From Desulfobulbus sp. (GTDB taxonomy: Bacteria > Desulfobacterota > Desulfobulbia > Desulfobulbales > Desulfobulbaceae), in contig JAQUEZ010000101.1 in assembly GCA_028684915.1 (NCBI GenBank), positions 1-19,941 of the forward strand: a DNA stretch of 19,941 bases, in the 5' to 3' direction. Below the pieces are notes generated by a model that saw only the letters and a program-made list of their open reading frames with translations, had not been told where the DNA came from and made no database searches. The translations under genes and the position numbers were made by a program. Positions 1-7,577 of the stretch are shown here, piece after piece (position 1 is the stretch's first letter; each line of letters opens with the position of its first letter).

Positions 1-2
1 CC

Positions 3-533
3 ATATTCCTTTTCCTGAAGTATCACATCAGGAGACCTGCAGAAGCAATGTCGTTGCACAAAATCGACTACGACCGGTTCAATCAAGCGTTCCATATCAG
101 GCGTTCGATTTCAGGGGAAAAATTAGTGTCGAGCACCAAAACCCGCGCCGAGCACATCATTCCGTGCCATAGCGCCATGATTGATGAAATTGAGCGGCTT
201 ATCGAGTCGAACCCTGACAGCCCCTATATTTTTGTGAACCGGTTGGGCCGGCTTCCGGGGAAGCGATACACCAGCAAAGCTCTGAATCTGATATGGCGCA
301 ACGCCTGCAAGGAGGTGGGCGAGGACATCGACCTTTACAGCGGCCTGAAGCACAGCAGCATGAGCCAGTTCGTGAATGAGAAAAGGTTGTCGCTTGCCGA
401 GGTCCAAATCGTGAGTGACCATGCCAGGATGGAGTCAGTCAAGAAATACGCCAGCGTCGAGCTTGCGCGGAAGCGTGAGTTAATGGAGACGTTGAGCGTA
501 GTAGAGGATCAAAAATTGAGAAAGGTGAAATGA
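3..533 (+). CDS. Tyrosine recombinase/phage-type integrase, C-terminal part (partial)
   Basis: The reading frame is open from the first complete codon of the window, so the gene starts upstream and only about 176 residues of the catalytic domain are seen. The internal ATG at 48 is probably not the start. The 'RRPAEAMSLHKIDYD' segment matches the integrase block that holds the first catalytic Arg. A 'TKTRAEHIIPC' block follows, then 'LKHSSMSQFV' (equivalent of the HxLRH box), and 'VSDHARMESVKKYA', which supplies the second-box His and the candidate nucleophile Tyr. The HxxR element reads YSGLK, so the canonical His and Arg are replaced by Tyr and Lys. That is either a lineage variant or a sign of weakened activity. 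The role would be site-specific integration or excision of a mobile element whose remainder lies left of the window. No tRNA or clear att duplication is visible beside it. Confidence 0.8.
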   Translation: MFLFLKYHIRRPAEAMSLHKIDYDRFNQAFHIRRSISGEKLVSSTKTRAEHIIPCHSAMIDEIERLIESNPDSPYIFVNRLGRLPGKRYTSKALNLIWRNACKEVGEDIDLYSGLKHSSMSQFVNEKRLSLAEVQIVSDHARMESVKKYASVELARKRELMETLSVVEDQKLRKVK

Positions 534-556
534 TTTTGGGGGGGCAAATGTTCGTT

Positions 557-1450
557 TCACCGCATGGCGATGTTTCCAAAGTGTTTCCACCCTCCAAATC
601 GCCACAATAAAACGAAACAAATACAAGCAATTGCGCGGCACACTATTATAATCCAATAATTAGCCCCGAAAAGGACAAAAAGCAGCACATCCTCGACAAT
701 CGAATGGCAGATCATCAGAAAGGTGCCGATGAAGAAAATATCCTCGCGGCCAAGACCGCCCCGGGTGGCCTCGCGAATGAGAATGCCGGCGCCGTAGGTG
801 ATGCCGAGCAGCTGGCCGGCGATGATCGAGAAAGAGGTGTTGACCTTGTGCAGATGCGCCTGGAGAAAACGCGTGGACTTGAGCAGATCCATGACCACGA
901 TGATCAGGCTGATCAGCACTATAATCTCCGCCGAGAGCACCACCGCCTTTTCCAGGGAGTGGCGCAGCATCTGCCAGAAACTGTCGTAATGGGCCATGCT
1001 CACTGCGCCGCTTTGCTTGACCTGACCGAAAAAGGAAGCGGGCATGCAGAGCACGGGGATGACGGTGAGGCAGGCGCCGAGCCCGCGCAGAAGGATGGAA
1101 TAGCCGTAGGAAATGCCCAACTTGGCCATGATCGCGCTCTCAACGATCATCGAGTGGCAAACGCCCAGAAACACCGCCAGCACTGTCCACTGATAGGGCG
1201 AAAGGCCCAGGGGCGCGGCAAAGGCAATGCCGGCGTAGATGTTGAGCAGCACGCCGCCGGCCAGGGCCACCGCCGCTTCCGGCGGCAGGTCGAGCAACGA
1301 GGTGACAGGGGCAAAGAGAAAGCCCAGGTGCCGCAGCAGATCGAAATAGAGCAGCACATCCGCGATGAGGTAGAGCGGAATCACGAATTTGAGGATCAGC
1401 AGCCCGCTGGTCGCCGAGGACTTGAGGCTATCATACAGGAGGTGTTTCAC
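557..1450 (-). CDS. Nucleoside recognition / gate-domain integral membrane protein
   Basis: A 297-residue polytopic membrane protein read from a GTG at 1450. A GGAG Shine-Dalgarno lies 7 nt upstream of this start. The sequence has about eight hydrophobic segments and an internal duplication. The motif CHSMIVESA (residues 98-106, after 'FLGV') recurs as CHSIVEDVL (residues 248-256, after 'FLMI'). Both copies precede a positively charged 'R' after a further helix, as expected of the paired gate (Gly-rich, CHS-hydrophobic-E) repeats of the SpmA/SpmB and nucleoside-recognition family. The family is membrane-located and thought to move small solutes, but the substrate is not known. It lies 112 bp downstream of the histidine kinase on the same strand and may be co-transcribed. 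The 3' end converges on the integrase fragment with only 23 bp between them. Confidence 0.78.
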   Translation of the reverse strand: MKHLLYDSLKSSATSGLLILKFVIPLYLIADVLLYFDLLRHLGFLFAPVTSLLDLPPEAAVALAGGVLLNIYAGIAFAAPLGLSPYQWTVLAVFLGVCHSMIVESAIMAKLGISYGYSILLRGLGACLTVIPVLCMPASFFGQVKQSGAVSMAHYDSFWQMLRHSLEKAVVLSAEIIVLISLIIVVMDLLKSTRFLQAHLHKVNTSFSIIAGQLLGITYGAGILIREATRGGLGREDIFFIGTFLMICHSIVEDVLLFVLFGANYWIIIVCRAIACICFVLLWRFGGWKHFGNIAMR

Positions 1451-1541
1451 CGCAATGCTCCGTAGGCCGGCGAGCGGCGCATCGTTCTGGAGGGCGTTCG
1501 CCGCCCTGTTCGACAGCGGCGGCCTTGAGCCCGAACGATAT

Positions 1542-1555
1542 AGCGCAAAAGCGCT
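1542..1555. other. Short hairpin between histidine kinase and gate-domain gene
   Basis: AGCGC-AAAA-GCGCT is a perfect 5-bp stem lying just past the kinase stop codon in the 112-bp gap. It has no T-run on either side, so it is unlikely to be an efficient terminator. It may be a weak attenuator or chance. Confidence 0.3.
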
Positions 1556-1562
1556 GGGAGAA

Positions 1563-2846
1563 CTAGGCGGATTTCACCGGCAGCTTGACGAAAAAGGTGG
1601 AACCCTGGCCAACCGTGGATTCCAGGGTGATTTCGCCGTGGTGTTTGTCGTGGACGATGTTGCGGGAGATGGCCAACCCCTGGCCGGAACCCTGGCCAAT
1701 ATCTTTGGTGGTGTAGAAGGGGTCGAAAATGCGTTGGCGCACGCCTTCGGGAATGCCGCCGCCGGTGTCGGAAACGGCGATGACCACATGGTCGTCGGTG
1801 CAGGAGGTGCTGATCCGGATGAGGCCCAATTCGGCTTTGCCGCCGTTGTGCTCGGTGATTGCGTGGGCCGCGTTGACCACCAGGTTGACGATCACCTGAC
1901 CGATGTCGCCCGGATACACCTTGACCGAAGGCAGTTCGCCCAACTCCAGTTCCATCCGCGCCACATACTTGTAGGCGTTCTGGCAGACAATCAGCGAATT
2001 GTTGATAATTTCGTTGATGTCGGCCGCACGCTTGCTTTCGCCGTCGCCGGAGTGGGCAAATCCCTTGAGCCCGAGCACCAGTTTGGTGACCCGGTCGACC
2101 CCGTGCCGCGTCTGCTCAAAGGCCTTGGGCGCTTCCTCTTCCAGGTATTCGATGTCCGCCGATTCCTCCAGTCGGGCGATCTCGGCCAGCAGGTCGTCCA
2201 CCTGCGGCGCTCCCGCCTGCACAGCCTCTTTCAGTTGGCCGTAAGTTCCCAATAGTTGGAGGATGTCCTGGAAACTTTCCTGGAGAAAGGTGAGGTTACT
2301 GCCGATGAACTGGATGGGGGTGTTGATCTCGTGGGCAATGCCGGCCGCCAGCACGCCGATGGACTCCAGCTTCATGCTGTGGATGCGGCTGGCCTCCTTG
2401 ACCCGCTGCTCGGTGAGGTTGCGGAAAATCAGGACCGCGCCGATGATCTCGTTGTTTTCTCCCCGGGTGGGGCAGACGATGAAGTCGGCGGAAAAGCTCG
2501 CCCCGCCCTTCTGCCAGAAGACGTCGCCGTCGACATGATGGGAAGAGCCGTCCTCAATGGCGGCGAACACCGGGCAGAAATCCCAGGGATACTCGCTGCC
2601 GTCGTCCTGGCTGTGGTGAATGGTCTCATGGAGATGCCGGCCAACCAAGTCTTCCAGCGGCCAGCCAAGCGTGGCCAGGGCGGCGCTGTTGGCCTCGACG
2701 ACCTTGCCCTCCCGGTCGACCATGACCACGGCGCCGTTAACCCAGTCGAGCATCATCTCGTTCTGGTAATTAACCTGCTTCAGGGTCTCCAGCAGAACGT
2801 CGATCTTTTTCTGCAGATTGCCGCAATCGGTATGCTCGTCAGTCAC
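1563..2846 (-). CDS. PAS-domain sensor histidine kinase (orphan)
   Basis: A soluble kinase of 427 residues if read from the GTG at 2846. That start has a GAGGG Shine-Dalgarno 7 nt upstream and is preferred over the open-frame ATG at 2960, which adds 38 low-complexity residues. Order: a short coiled-coil-like N-terminus (residues 10-30), a PAS domain (about 31-150, with 'VNGAVVMVDREGKVVEANSAA' and the 'FRNLTEQR' end), a HisKA H-box with phospho-acceptor His172 (AHEINTP), then a HATPase_c domain. The HATPase has an N-box at 321-330 (NLVVNAAHAI), G1 at 360-364 (DTGGG), an F-box at 374-381 (FDPFYTTK) and G2 at 385-392. An acidic helical insert (about 205-250) lengthens the dimerisation region. 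There are no membrane segments, so sensing is cytoplasmic, via the PAS pocket. No response regulator is adjacent, so its partner is elsewhere. Confidence 0.92.
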   Translation of the reverse strand: MTDEHTDCGNLQKKIDVLLETLKQVNYQNEMMLDWVNGAVVMVDREGKVVEANSAALATLGWPLEDLVGRHLHETIHHSQDDGSEYPWDFCPVFAAIEDGSSHHVDGDVFWQKGGASFSADFIVCPTRGENNEIIGAVLIFRNLTEQRVKEASRIHSMKLESIGVLAAGIAHEINTPIQFIGSNLTFLQESFQDILQLLGTYGQLKEAVQAGAPQVDDLLAEIARLEESADIEYLEEEAPKAFEQTRHGVDRVTKLVLGLKGFAHSGDGESKRAADINEIINNSLIVCQNAYKYVARMELELGELPSVKVYPGDIGQVIVNLVVNAAHAITEHNGGKAELGLIRISTSCTDDHVVIAVSDTGGGIPEGVRQRIFDPFYTTKDIGQGSGQGLAISRNIVHDKHHGEITLESTVGQGSTFFVKLPVKSA

Positions 2847-3164
2847 CGTGTTTCCCTCGCGGTTTGGATGCCTGTTGCCGCCTTGCCTTCGATTGCCCAG
2901 CAACCATTGCGGATTCTCTGTATGGAAGTATGCGGCCCAGGAAGCCAAAGAGCAAATCAAATCAAGCGATCAGGCGCTTGCCGCAACCCATCGCCCCCCC
3001 TTGGGCGCACAGTTTCAATCCACGCCGCGCCGCCTCTCTTTTCAAGAGGTTGATCCTTGCCGCCGGTGCTGCGCGGCGCGCGCCGCCCCAACCATCTTCC
3101 TGTTGCCCTGATCTCGCCCCTCGGGTAGAGTGCCGCCATTACCCAACTTTTTCACGGAACAACC
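2847..3164. other. Divergent intergenic region (kinase / ABC ATPase)
   Basis: This 318-bp gap separates divergently read genes and should hold both promoters. I see no convincing -35/-10 pair on either strand. It contains a C-run (2994-3000), a short CTCTT-TTC-AAGAG hairpin near 3035-3047, and a 15-nt stretch at 3012-3026 that resembles the start of a common type I-C CRISPR repeat but stands alone. Confidence 0.5.
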
Positions 3165-4808
3165 ATGGCCTCCTTGCTGACCATCGACAACTTTTCCCTC
3201 ACCTTTCTCGGCGCCGAGGGCGACGTCTCTCCCGTGCTGAACAACATCAACCTGCAGATCGAGGCCGGCGAAACCCACGCCCTGGTGGGCGAATCCGGCT
3301 CCGGCAAGTCGGTCACCGCCCTGTCGATCCTCCGTTTGCTGGAAGACACCAATCAGGTGAAGAGCAGCGGCTCGATGCTGTTTGAAGGCCAGGAACTGAC
3401 TGCCTTGAACCCCAAAGAGATCCGGGCCATTCGCGGCAACCGCATCGCCATGATCTTTCAGGAGCCGATGACCTCGCTCAACCCGGTCTACACCATCGGC
3501 AACCAGCTGATCGAGCCCCTGCTCCTGCATCAGTCGCTGAGCAAGGCCGAGGCCTATCAACGCGCCCTGCAATTGCTGGAGCGCACCGGCATCGACAACC
3601 CGGAATACCGGATCAATTGCTACCCGCATCAACTCTCCGGCGGCCAGCGCCAGCGGGTGATCATCGCCATGGCCCTGGCCTGCCGGCCCAAGCTCCTGAT
3701 CGCCGACGAGCCGACCACCGCCCTCGACGTCACCATTCAGGACCAGATTCTTCACCTGATCAGCGACATTCAGGCCGAATACGGGATGTCGGTGCTGCTC
3801 ATCACCCACGACCTGCCCATGGTGCGCAAGATCGCCGACACGGTTTCGATCATGCACGGCGGCAAAATTGTCGAACAGGGCGCGGTGAACGAAATTTTCA
3901 GCCGACCCCAGCAAGACTACACCCGCCACCTGCTGGCCGCCGTGCCCCAGGGCGTGCAACCCACCCGTCCGGGCGGGCCAAAGCTGATTGCAATGCATGA
4001 CGTCAACTGCAGCTTTACCATGAAATCCGAGTGGAGCGGCTTTTTCAACCGCAGCAAACGGGTGATCAAAGCGGTGGATCAGGTCAGCCTCAGTCTCAAC
4101 CAAGGCACAACCCTGGGCTTGGTGGGCGAATCCGGTTCCGGCAAGTCGACCCTGGCCCTCTGCCTGCTAGGGCTGACCCGCTACGACGGCAAGGTGTTCT
4201 ATTTCCCCGAAGCCGGAACCAACCACTGCCTCTCGGACCTCACCAACAGCCAGTTCCGGCCGCTGCGCAAGGAGTTGCAGATCGTCTTTCAGGACCCCTT
4301 TTCCTCGCTCTCGCCGCGCATGACCATCGAGCAGATCATCACCGAGGGGTTGCAGGTGCACGGCCTTGGCGGAGCCAAAGAGGAACGGCGGCTCCTGGTG
4401 GAGCAGGCCCTGCGCGACGTTGAACTCGATCCGGCCCTGGCAGGCCGCTTTCCCCACGAATTTTCCGGCGGCCAACGTCAGCGCATCGCCATTGCCCGGG
4501 CCATTATCCTGCGCCCCAAACTGCTGATCCTGGACGAGCCCACCAGCGCCCTGGACATGACCATCCAGAAACAGATCCTGGAGCTGCTCCGAAACCTCCA
4601 GGAGCGCTACCAACTGACCTACATCTTCATCACCCACGACCTGCGCACCGTGCGCTCGCTGGCCGATCAGCTGGCGGTGATGCGCCATGGCCGCATTGTT
4701 GAGAGCGGCCCGGCCGCCGCCATTTTCGCCAATCCGCAGGACCCCTACACCCGGCGGCTGTTTGACGCCGCCTTTCACGTCACCGAACGCATGGAGAAAA
4801 CCGCATGA
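3165..4808 (+). CDS. Fused two-domain oligopeptide/dipeptide-type ABC transporter ATPase (YejF-like)
   Basis: A 547-residue protein with two complete ABC ATPase modules in tandem. Module 1 (about 1-265) has Walker A GESGSGKS at 42-49, signature LSGGQRQR at 157-164, Walker B LLIADEP at 177-183 and H-loop His215. Module 2 (about 275-540) has Walker A GESGSGKS at 321-328, signature FSGGQRQR at 433-440, Walker B LLILDEP and H-loop His491. Both modules end in the oligopeptide-type C-terminal 'YTRHLL/YTRRLF' extension typical of OppD/OppF and DppD/DppF. A single fused chain corresponds to the YejF/GsiA arrangement. It would power peptide (or nickel or opine) import at the inner membrane. No permease or binding-protein gene is adjacent, so its membrane partners are encoded elsewhere. 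It overlaps the next gene by an ATGA junction, implying translational coupling. Confidence 0.95.
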   Translation: MASLLTIDNFSLTFLGAEGDVSPVLNNINLQIEAGETHALVGESGSGKSVTALSILRLLEDTNQVKSSGSMLFEGQELTALNPKEIRAIRGNRIAMIFQEPMTSLNPVYTIGNQLIEPLLLHQSLSKAEAYQRALQLLERTGIDNPEYRINCYPHQLSGGQRQRVIIAMALACRPKLLIADEPTTALDVTIQDQILHLISDIQAEYGMSVLLITHDLPMVRKIADTVSIMHGGKIVEQGAVNEIFSRPQQDYTRHLLAAVPQGVQPTRPGGPKLIAMHDVNCSFTMKSEWSGFFNRSKRVIKAVDQVSLSLNQGTTLGLVGESGSGKSTLALCLLGLTRYDGKVFYFPEAGTNHCLSDLTNSQFRPLRKELQIVFQDPFSSLSPRMTIEQIITEGLQVHGLGGAKEERRLLVEQALRDVELDPALAGRFPHEFSGGQRQRIAIARAIILRPKLLILDEPTSALDMTIQKQILELLRNLQERYQLTYIFITHDLRTVRSLADQLAVMRHGRIVESGPAAAIFANPQDPYTRRLFDAAFHVTERMEKTA

Positions 4809-5155
4809 TCTACCGAGCCGTTTTTCACGTTGATCTCGACGAAGTCAAGCCCTTCAATATTGCCCTGGCCAATGTTGGCAACCTGCTGCACGCCATCCCG
4901 GAAAAGCATTACGACCTGGTGCTGCTCTTCAACGGCCCGGCGGTCACCCTGCTCCAAACCGAGCAGTGCGCCCCGTTTCGCGAGGAAATCTGGCGGCTGC
5001 AACAGGCCCGGGTTGCCTTCAAGGTCTGCCGCAATGCGCTCAACCGCTTCAACGTCGACCCGGACAACCTGATCGAGGGCTGCGAGATTGTCCCGGCCGG
5101 GGTGGTGGCGCTGATTGAACTGCAGCAGGATGGCTACGCCTACATCAAACCCTGA
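4805..5155 (+). CDS. DsrE/DsrF-like family small protein
   Basis: A 116-residue single-domain protein whose ATG overlaps the ATPase stop (ATGA), so the two genes are translated together. The N-terminal 'RAVFHVDLDEVKPFNIALANVGNLL' followed by 'YDLVLLFNGPAVTLL' is the alternating strand-helix pattern of the DsrE/YchN fold. The later 'VCRNALNRFNVDP' and 'VPAGVVALIELQQDGYAYIKP' match the usual family ending, where a conserved Cys is followed by a 'G..eL...Q..GyaYikp' tail. Some members (DsrE, TusD) relay sulfur through this Cys. Here Cys55 of 'VCRNAL' is the candidate, but many stand-alone members have unknown roles. The protein is cytoplasmic, with no signal peptide. The link with a peptide-type ABC ATPase is a positional fact, and its meaning is not known. 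Confidence 0.85.
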   Translation: MIYRAVFHVDLDEVKPFNIALANVGNLLHAIPEKHYDLVLLFNGPAVTLLQTEQCAPFREEIWRLQQARVAFKVCRNALNRFNVDPDNLIEGCEIVPAGVVALIELQQDGYAYIKP

Positions 5156-5193
5156 AGAGGTTGTGTTTTCCTTTTCAGATGCTGGCGGCGGCC

Positions 5194-5222
5194 CGCCTCC
5201 ACAAAGAAAGATTGTGGAGGCG
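5194..5222 (+). terminator. Perfect 11-bp hairpin after the ABC-DsrE pair
   Basis: CGCCTCCACAA (5194-5204), a 7-nt loop, and TTGTGGAGGCG (5212-5222) pair without mismatch, 38 bp after the DsrE stop. The stem is followed only by TTGG and not by a U-run. It is therefore a plausible 3'-end or RNA-stabilising structure but not a textbook intrinsic terminator. Confidence 0.5.
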
Positions 5223-5377
5223 TTGGAACTGATGCTTGCACCCTCAACAATCAAGGTTGCTGTATATTGGAAAAGTCTTAACTCGACTTGTAAAACGTGG
5301 TATGTCTGCGGAATAGATGCCGAAAATTTCAACTAAAGTTAGGCGGCTAACAGGAGTATTGTGCCTCAATAGTTACT

Positions 5378-5773
5378 ATGAAAAATATTTTTTCTTTATT
5401 TGCTAGGATCATATTGCTCATATTGCGAGTTATATTCTATCCTTTTAGAATTTTTTGCAATTTTATTTATGGGAACTCAAAGCCTGACATAGTTGGATAT
5501 GCTTGGTATTTAAAAGATGAATATCAAAGCTTGATAGATTCTTTCGATGATGATATTGATGAAATTATTACAACTTATGATTTATGGAGAGATCGAGCGG
5601 ATAAAAGTATTAAAAAATATTCAGATAAAGGCTGTCTTGTTATCAAAGTCACTATTGAAGCAAAAGAACTCAAAGCGTGGCTTCGCGATAAATCGTTTTT
5701 AAATACCCTCGATAACCGGGAAAAATATGTAAATTTTCGTTTACGTCAATTCTTGGACGATGCATCCATTTGA
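5378..5773 (+). CDS. Hypothetical small membrane-anchored protein, AT-rich
   Basis: A 131-residue protein I do not recognise. Residues 4-32 are strongly hydrophobic with a few Arg residues (FSLFARIILLILRVIFYPFR), forming one membrane anchor or an uncleaved signal-anchor. A cytoplasm-like acidic and charged domain follows (DSFDDDIDEIITTYDLWRDRADKSIKKY, then a Lys/Glu-rich C-terminus). No Shine-Dalgarno precedes the ATG. An AGGAG at 5352-5356 lies too far away and faces a three-codon GTG frame. Base composition is clearly AT-rich, unlike the GC-rich ABC and DsrE genes before it, which suggests recent acquisition. It sits 335 bp upstream of the ATPase-TIR gene on the same strand, so it could belong to the same defence locus. 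No homology supports that, and it may be an unrelated cargo gene. Confidence 0.6.
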   Translation: MKNIFSLFARIILLILRVIFYPFRIFCNFIYGNSKPDIVGYAWYLKDEYQSLIDSFDDDIDEIITTYDLWRDRADKSIKKYSDKGCLVIKVTIEAKELKAWLRDKSFLNTLDNREKYVNFRLRQFLDDASI

Positions 5774-6107
5774 ATAAAATGGATTAATGACAGAGCACGG
5801 TTTAGTTTTGATGGTATCGTACAGGTTTCCGTCATACTGAGGAAGGCTTTGATTGGCCATGATGGCATTGGGTTCGACTCTCGGTTCTTATAAATTGGAA
5901 AAGTGTTGACCGGCTGGAGAAAGATACTGCCGCTCTAATCACGATTATTCTGTCATTTTTAGTCGTTGTGTTTTGACTTTGTCTTTTTCATAAATTTACC
6001 CCGCATATAAGTTTTAACATACTGAAATTACCGAAGCATTCAACAGGCCCCACGATTTAATATCTGGCGTAAAAATGGCCTAAGCATACTGTTATGCAGG
6101 AGAAACT
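5774..6107. other. AT-rich gap upstream of the ATPase-TIR gene
   Basis: These 334 bp hold no open frame that I can support. A TTGACT at 5973-5978 and TATAAG at 6006-6011 resemble promoter elements but are not at a 16-18-bp spacing from each other. A TTCGACTC at 5873-5880 looks like a tRNA T-arm but has no acceptor or anticodon partner. The likely content is the promoter region of the TIR gene plus recombination scar. Confidence 0.4.
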
Positions 6108-7577
6108 ATGAAGTACCCGGTAGAAGAGGTATTCCGAACAGAAGGTGTCCCCGAGTTCACTTTCGTTAAACCACCAAACTACAACGAGATATTTGTCGAT
6201 ATACGGAATCAAGGTAAGCCCACGATCATTGAAGGGCAATCAGGCACAGGTAAGACAACTGTCGCGAAGAAGATCATTGAGAACGCCTTCCCTCTCGGAG
6301 AGTTTGGATACCTCTCTGCACGCGCGGCTAGCGACATGGAGCGCATTCTATCCATTGCCGACGGCAAACTCCAGGGCAGATGGATAATCGATGATTTCCA
6401 TAGGTTGGATTCTTCTGTGCAAGCCCGCATTGCCGATCTAATAAAGATTGCTGCCGAGAACTTCGACCCTTCCGCACACCCAAAGTTGGTCCTCATCGGC
6501 ATCAACAAGGTCGGAAGTGAGCTCATCCTTCTCGTTCATGACATAGCTAAGCGATGCGGCATACACAGGATACAGCCTGCAGACAAGGAAATCTCCTTTC
6601 AAATGATCAATCGAGGAGAAGAGAAACTGCAAGTCGTTCTGGAGGATAAGGAAGCTATTTTCAACGAGACCAAAGGCGACTACTGGCTAACGCAGTTGAC
6701 GTGTCAGGCGATCTGTCTTAGCCACGACATCCTCGAAACCCAAGCCCCTGAAAGAACACTGGCCTACCGACAAGATGATGTTCGGGCTCGCATCATCGCG
6801 AGACTCGACAATACGTACAGGGAACCAGTCAAAGAATTTGCCCGTGGGAAGCGCTTCCGGCCAACGAACGACCCTTACTTCCGACTGCTTCGCCTGATAG
6901 CCGCACAAGGTAGTTCGATTGCAGATCTCAACGAGTTGGCAAATGCTTACCCCGATGTTCGAGGAAGCATCAACAATATCAAGGAGCGACGCATCGCTAT
7001 CGTATTGGAGTCGAAGCCTATTTGTGCTCGGTTCTTTTACTACAACACTGACACAAAAACATTTGCGATTGAGGATCCAGCCTTCTTTTACTACTTGCAG
7101 CACCTCGACTGGGAGAATATACGAAAGGACTGTGGGTTCAGGGACGATCCGCGCAACTTTGATTGGGATTTTGCAATCTCGTTCGCTGGCGAAAATAGAG
7201 CCCTTGCAAAGACCATCGCGGATCAGCTTGAAGCCCTCGACTGCACCATTTTTTACGACCAGTACTACGAAGCGAATTATTTAGGTAAAGCGTGGTCTCA
7301 GCAATTCAAGGAAATCTTCGGAACCAAGGCAAGGTATGTTGTTTGCCTACTCGACTCTCATCACAGTGAGAAGATTTGGCCGACGTTCGAGAGGGAGATT
7401 TTTTCACCTCGAGTAAAAGATGCCGCCGTGATTCCAGTCTACCTCGACGGCACTTCGTTCGTAGGAATTCCCAAGGATATCGTGGGCATTGATTTCAAAG
7501 GTTGTGATCCGAGCGAGATAAATCTTGTGACAGACAAGATTGTCTACAAGCTCGAAGAGAAACTCCGGAGTGTATAA
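6108..7577 (+). CDS. P-loop ATPase with C-terminal TIR domain (probable antiphage effector)
   Basis: A 489-residue protein. The ATG has an AGGAG Shine-Dalgarno 6 nt upstream. Domain 1 (about 25-250) is a P-loop NTPase of the STAND/AAA-like type, with Walker A GQSGTGKT (43-50), Walker B WIIDD (92-96, Asp95/Asp96) and a sensor-like strand 'KLVLIGINKVG' (126-136). Residues 250-345 form an all-helical or winged-helix linker ending 'FAIEDPAFFYYLQHLDW'. Domain 2 (352-488) is a TIR domain of the TIR_2 type: 'DWDFAISFAGENRALAKTIADQL', then 'IFYDQYYE', 'LGKAW', 'ARYVVCLLD' and 'SEKIWPTFEREI'. Glu388 is the candidate catalytic NADase glutamate, by analogy with SARM1-type TIRs. The family's known role is sensing infection, oligomerising through the ATPase and depleting NAD to abort growth. 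That role is inferred here. It differs from TIR-NLRs with N-terminal TIR, since the TIR is last and no repeat sensor follows. Its stop codon abuts a group II intron. Confidence 0.88.
   Translation: MKYPVEEVFRTEGVPEFTFVKPPNYNEIFVDIRNQGKPTIIEGQSGTGKTTVAKKIIENAFPLGEFGYLSARAASDMERILSIADGKLQGRWIIDDFHRLDSSVQARIADLIKIAAENFDPSAHPKLVLIGINKVGSELILLVHDIAKRCGIHRIQPADKEISFQMINRGEEKLQVVLEDKEAIFNETKGDYWLTQLTCQAICLSHDILETQAPERTLAYRQDDVRARIIARLDNTYREPVKEFARGKRFRPTNDPYFRLLRLIAAQGSSIADLNELANAYPDVRGSINNIKERRIAIVLESKPICARFFYYNTDTKTFAIEDPAFFYYLQHLDWENIRKDCGFRDDPRNFDWDFAISFAGENRALAKTIADQLEALDCTIFYDQYYEANYLGKAWSQQFKEIFGTKARYVVCLLDSHHSEKIWPTFEREIFSPRVKDAAVIPVYLDGTSFVGIPKDIVGIDFKGCDPSEINLVTDKIVYKLEEKLRSV

Noticed and set aside
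2847..2960. N-terminal extension of the histidine kinase to an ATG at 2960
   Set aside because: The GTG at 2846 has a well-placed GAGGG ribosome-binding site, and the extra 38 residues show no domain-like sequence.
3012..3026. GTTTCAATCCACGCC, resembling the start of a type I-C CRISPR repeat
   Set aside because: It occurs once, the second half of the repeat does not follow, and there is no spacer periodicity or cas gene nearby.
3042..4103. 353-codon open frame antisense to the ABC ATPase
   Set aside because: Shadow of the ATPase, in which all Walker and signature motifs are intact on the plus strand.
5115..5336. Plus-strand open frame overlapping the end of the DsrE gene
   Set aside because: It contains the 11-bp hairpin, has no RBS, and most of its first part is an out-of-frame shadow of the DsrE coding sequence.
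5338..5351. GTTAGGCGGCTAAC, resembling an integron attC core site just before the 131-residue gene
   Set aside because: The partner RYYYAAC box 50-130 bp upstream is only approximate (TCTTAAC), the L boxes do not pair, and no second attC follows the gene.
5868..5895. TTCGACTC segment resembling a tRNA T-arm (possible att scar)
   Set aside because: The flanking stem is weak, and no anticodon arm, D-arm or acceptor stem can be assembled around it.
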